From Bacteroidota bacterium (GTDB lineage Bacteria > Bacteroidota > Bacteroidia > Chitinophagales > Chitinophagaceae), in the NCBI GenBank assembly GCA_026391125.1, contig JAPLEO010000103.1, positions 1-52,136 of the forward strand: a DNA stretch of 52,136 nt, in the 5' to 3' direction. The notes below the pieces were generated by a model. It had not been told where the DNA came from. It searched no databases and was given only the letters and a program-made list of their open reading frames with translations. The position numbers and the translations under genes were made by a program. Below, piece by piece: positions 50,535-52,136 of the stretch. Numbering within the stretch: position 1 is the stretch's first letter; every line of letters starts with the position of its first letter.

Positions 50535-52136
50535 GTTTTGGGTAGTTTAACGATGAATCTGCTGCCTTTTCCTAATTCGCTTTCCAACTCAATTGAGCCC
50601 TGATGCTTACGTACAACTTCGGCTGCATAGCTTAATCCTAAGCCATAACCCTTGATATTATGATGATCTCCAGACGGTACTCTAAAAAATTTATCAAATA
50701 TTTTATTCGCATAATCTGGTGCAATACCAATTCCCTGATCTGCTACAGAAAAAATCATTTCATTGGCCATAGAAGCTAATTCCACTTGTATACTCGGATT
50801 GCCCTTACTATATTTCAAAGCATTGTCGAATAAATTATAAATGACACTTGTTATATGCAACCTATCTCCATGGATCATAAATTCCGGACCCATACTTTTG
50901 AAATCAATTGTTGCTCCCTGCTTTTCAAATTGCAAGCGCATAGTATAGATCACTTCATTGATCAATTGTTTTAAATCAAAATCTTCTTTCTGTAATTCAA
51001 TATCCTTATTCTCAAACATAGAAAGCTTTAGTACTTTATCAACCAGCAAGCTCAATCGTTGTAATTCGGCAGCTGAGATATCAAGATACTCTTTGGTTCT
51101 TTCAGGACTTCGTAAAGCGTCAAAATTTCGTAAAGCTTCAATGGCTACATTTACCGTAGCGATAGGCGTTTTTAATTCATGAGTGATATTGCTGATGAAA
51201 TCGTTTTTCATCAGAGCCAATCTTCTTTGAGATAAAAGGTTTCGATATAAAAACAAAAAAGTGATCGCAATAAAAGCAACAAGCAAAACAGATAATCCCA
51301 TTTGCGGGATCATATTGCCTAGCAGAAACAGTGTTGGTGCTTCAAAGCTAGCCTGATAGGCATTCTTACTCAAAAATCCAACTGGTACTTTCGAAGTACT
51401 AAAGTTATTTCCAACTGCACTATCTGGCTTGAATAAACTATCTTTTTTGATATGAAACACAGCATTAATTCCATTTAAGGTTAGTGCTTTTTTATAGACA
51501 GAATCAATTTGTTCAATAGAGATGGTATCATTTAATACATGAGATTTTACTAAAACATCTCCTGGCGCAATATGTCTAGGAAAGGAAGGTTGATGTTTAT
51601 TGGAAGGATCCCTAGGTTCTGGGTTATTCTTAAACTCTACCCGAGTTTTTCTCATTTCTCTACCCGCTTGTTGCAATCCCATATTGATCCCTTCCTGAAT
51701 CAATTGTGTGATGTTAATATTAGTAGACTTGATCTTATTTTTATGAGAACTATCAGTACTGCGAGTGATCACAATGGCAGAATGCTTTTCTCCTGCCCCA
51801 ACCTCCATCATATTATCTCCTTCTTCAGAAGAATCGATATTGGCAGAGAAAGTCATTTCATTTTGTTGTTCATTATTATTAGTAGATATACTAATACTTG
51901 GAATTTTTGCAGCTACCAATTCTGCTACATCACCCATAAAATTATTCTGCTCAGGGATATATTTATAGAAAAACGAATCACGCTTTAAACGTTGTGCCTG
52001 TACTTTGTACATGGTTTCACGAAATACAACGTCCGTAGTTTTCTTGAATCCTGAGGCTTCTTCTACATATAATTTTTGCAGCCAATAAATCTGAAAGCCG
52101 GCTATCAAAACAAAAGCCACTACCATCAGGAAGCGC
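50531..52136 (-). CDS. Sensor histidine kinase (5' end outside window)
   Basis: At least 531 residues from ATG 52126, but the frame stays open to the window edge (upstream codons read Arg-Phe-Leu), so the true start is probably outside. TM1 lies at the N terminus (about 1-13 visible), a periplasmic domain of about 250 residues with no family I recognise follows, and TM2 is at about 277-298. The kinase core has HisKA FISNITHELKTPIATVNVA and a HATPase with N-box NLFDNALKYSK, G1 DQGIGIA and G2 GYGLGLSY. It pairs with the overlapping OmpR-type regulator; neighbours do not suggest a signal. Confidence 0.93.
   Translation of the reverse strand, partial: RFLMVVAFVLIAGFQIYWLQKLYVEEASGFKKTTDVVFRETMYKVQAQRLKRDSFFYKYIPEQNNFMGDVAELVAAKIPSISISTNNNEQQNEMTFSANIDSSEEGDNMMEVGAGEKHSAIVITRSTDSSHKNKIKSTNINITQLIQEGINMGLQQAGREMRKTRVEFKNNPEPRDPSNKHQPSFPRHIAPGDVLVKSHVLNDTISIEQIDSVYKKALTLNGINAVFHIKKDSLFKPDSAVGNNFSTSKVPVGFLSKNAYQASFEAPTLFLLGNMIPQMGLSVLLVAFIAITFLFLYRNLLSQRRLALMKNDFISNITHELKTPIATVNVAIEALRNFDALRSPERTKEYLDISAAELQRLSLLVDKVLKLSMFENKDIELQKEDFDLKQLINEVIYTMRLQFEKQGATIDFKSMGPEFMIHGDRLHITSVIYNLFDNALKYSKGNPSIQVELASMANEMIFSVADQGIGIAPDYANKIFDKFFRVPSGDHHNIKGYGLGLSYAAEVVRKHQGSIELESELGKGSRFIVKLPKT

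Noticed and set aside
1..52136. tRNA, rRNA, prophage, toxin-antitoxin or defence islands
   Set aside because: I looked for cloverleaf elements, integrases and known small-gene pairs and saw none I could support; a tRNAscan or PADLOC run would be decisive.

Overview
The window looks like chromosome from a Bacteroidota bacterium, most likely family Chitinophagaceae (Sediminibacterium-like). This placement is inferred from gene content and signals, not from a 16S gene. Pointers are the AT-rich sequence, the near absence of Shine-Dalgarno sites, promoters with a TAnnTTTG -7 box often only a few bases from the start codon, a type IX secretion gene (porZ), the large plant/chlamydia-like form of IspG, and families typical of the phylum (DUF4836, DUF5606, DUF2339). 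I saw no tRNA, rRNA, CRISPR array, insertion sequence or prophage.

Layout. 1-5.2 kb: the end of alaS, a two-PDZ secreted protein, gatB and a TlpA-like lipoprotein, with two simple-repeat tracts at gene ends. 5.2-12 kb: an RND/MMPL exporter, a PerM-type permease, and a minus-strand operon of a sugar aminotransferase, rpoN and a PAP2-like membrane protein. 12-20 kb: a DsbA-like protein, DUF5606, a GH3-serine hydrolase fusion probably acting on muropeptides, and a DUF4836 lipoprotein with a LolD/FtsX-type ABC pair whose ATPase is degenerate. 19.9-24.7 kb: a signalling island. A PAS-DHp-receiver protein without a kinase ATPase domain is divergent from a small lipoprotein, which is followed by a polytopic membrane protein, a NarL-type histidine kinase, a LuxR-type regulator and a second PAS-receiver paralogue. 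Its divergent intergenic region carries a G10 run and about five copies of a GTGTTTTACACGT-like motif. 25-34 kb: porZ, a YncE/phosphoesterase secreted protein, a possible lysozyme inhibitor, and the fused cobalamin mutase IcmF. 34-39.4 kb: aldose epimerase, RidA, an isolated 3-hydroxyacyl-CoA dehydrogenase C-terminal domain next to tsaB, a cysteine-free ArsR regulator and a persulfide dioxygenase-rhodanese. 39.4-48.5 kb, minus strand: class D beta-lactamase, ispG, nadB and an LpxL-like acyltransferase, then kbl with a DUF2339 membrane protein. 48.6-52.1 kb: a GH53 endo-galactanase lipoprotein and an OmpR-type two-component system.

Most genes are housekeeping or ordinary for the group. The strongest unexplained signals are: (i) the signalling island with its motif array and homopolymer; (ii) a block of about 47 bp, carrying TTACnnGTAA, shared by two unlinked genes (tlpA-like and yncE-like); (iii) three convergent gene pairs whose stop codons abut exactly as TAATTA; (iv) heptamer and polypyrimidine repeats touching stop codons; (v) a palindrome in the spacer of the kbl promoter. 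All alignments and counts were done by eye.
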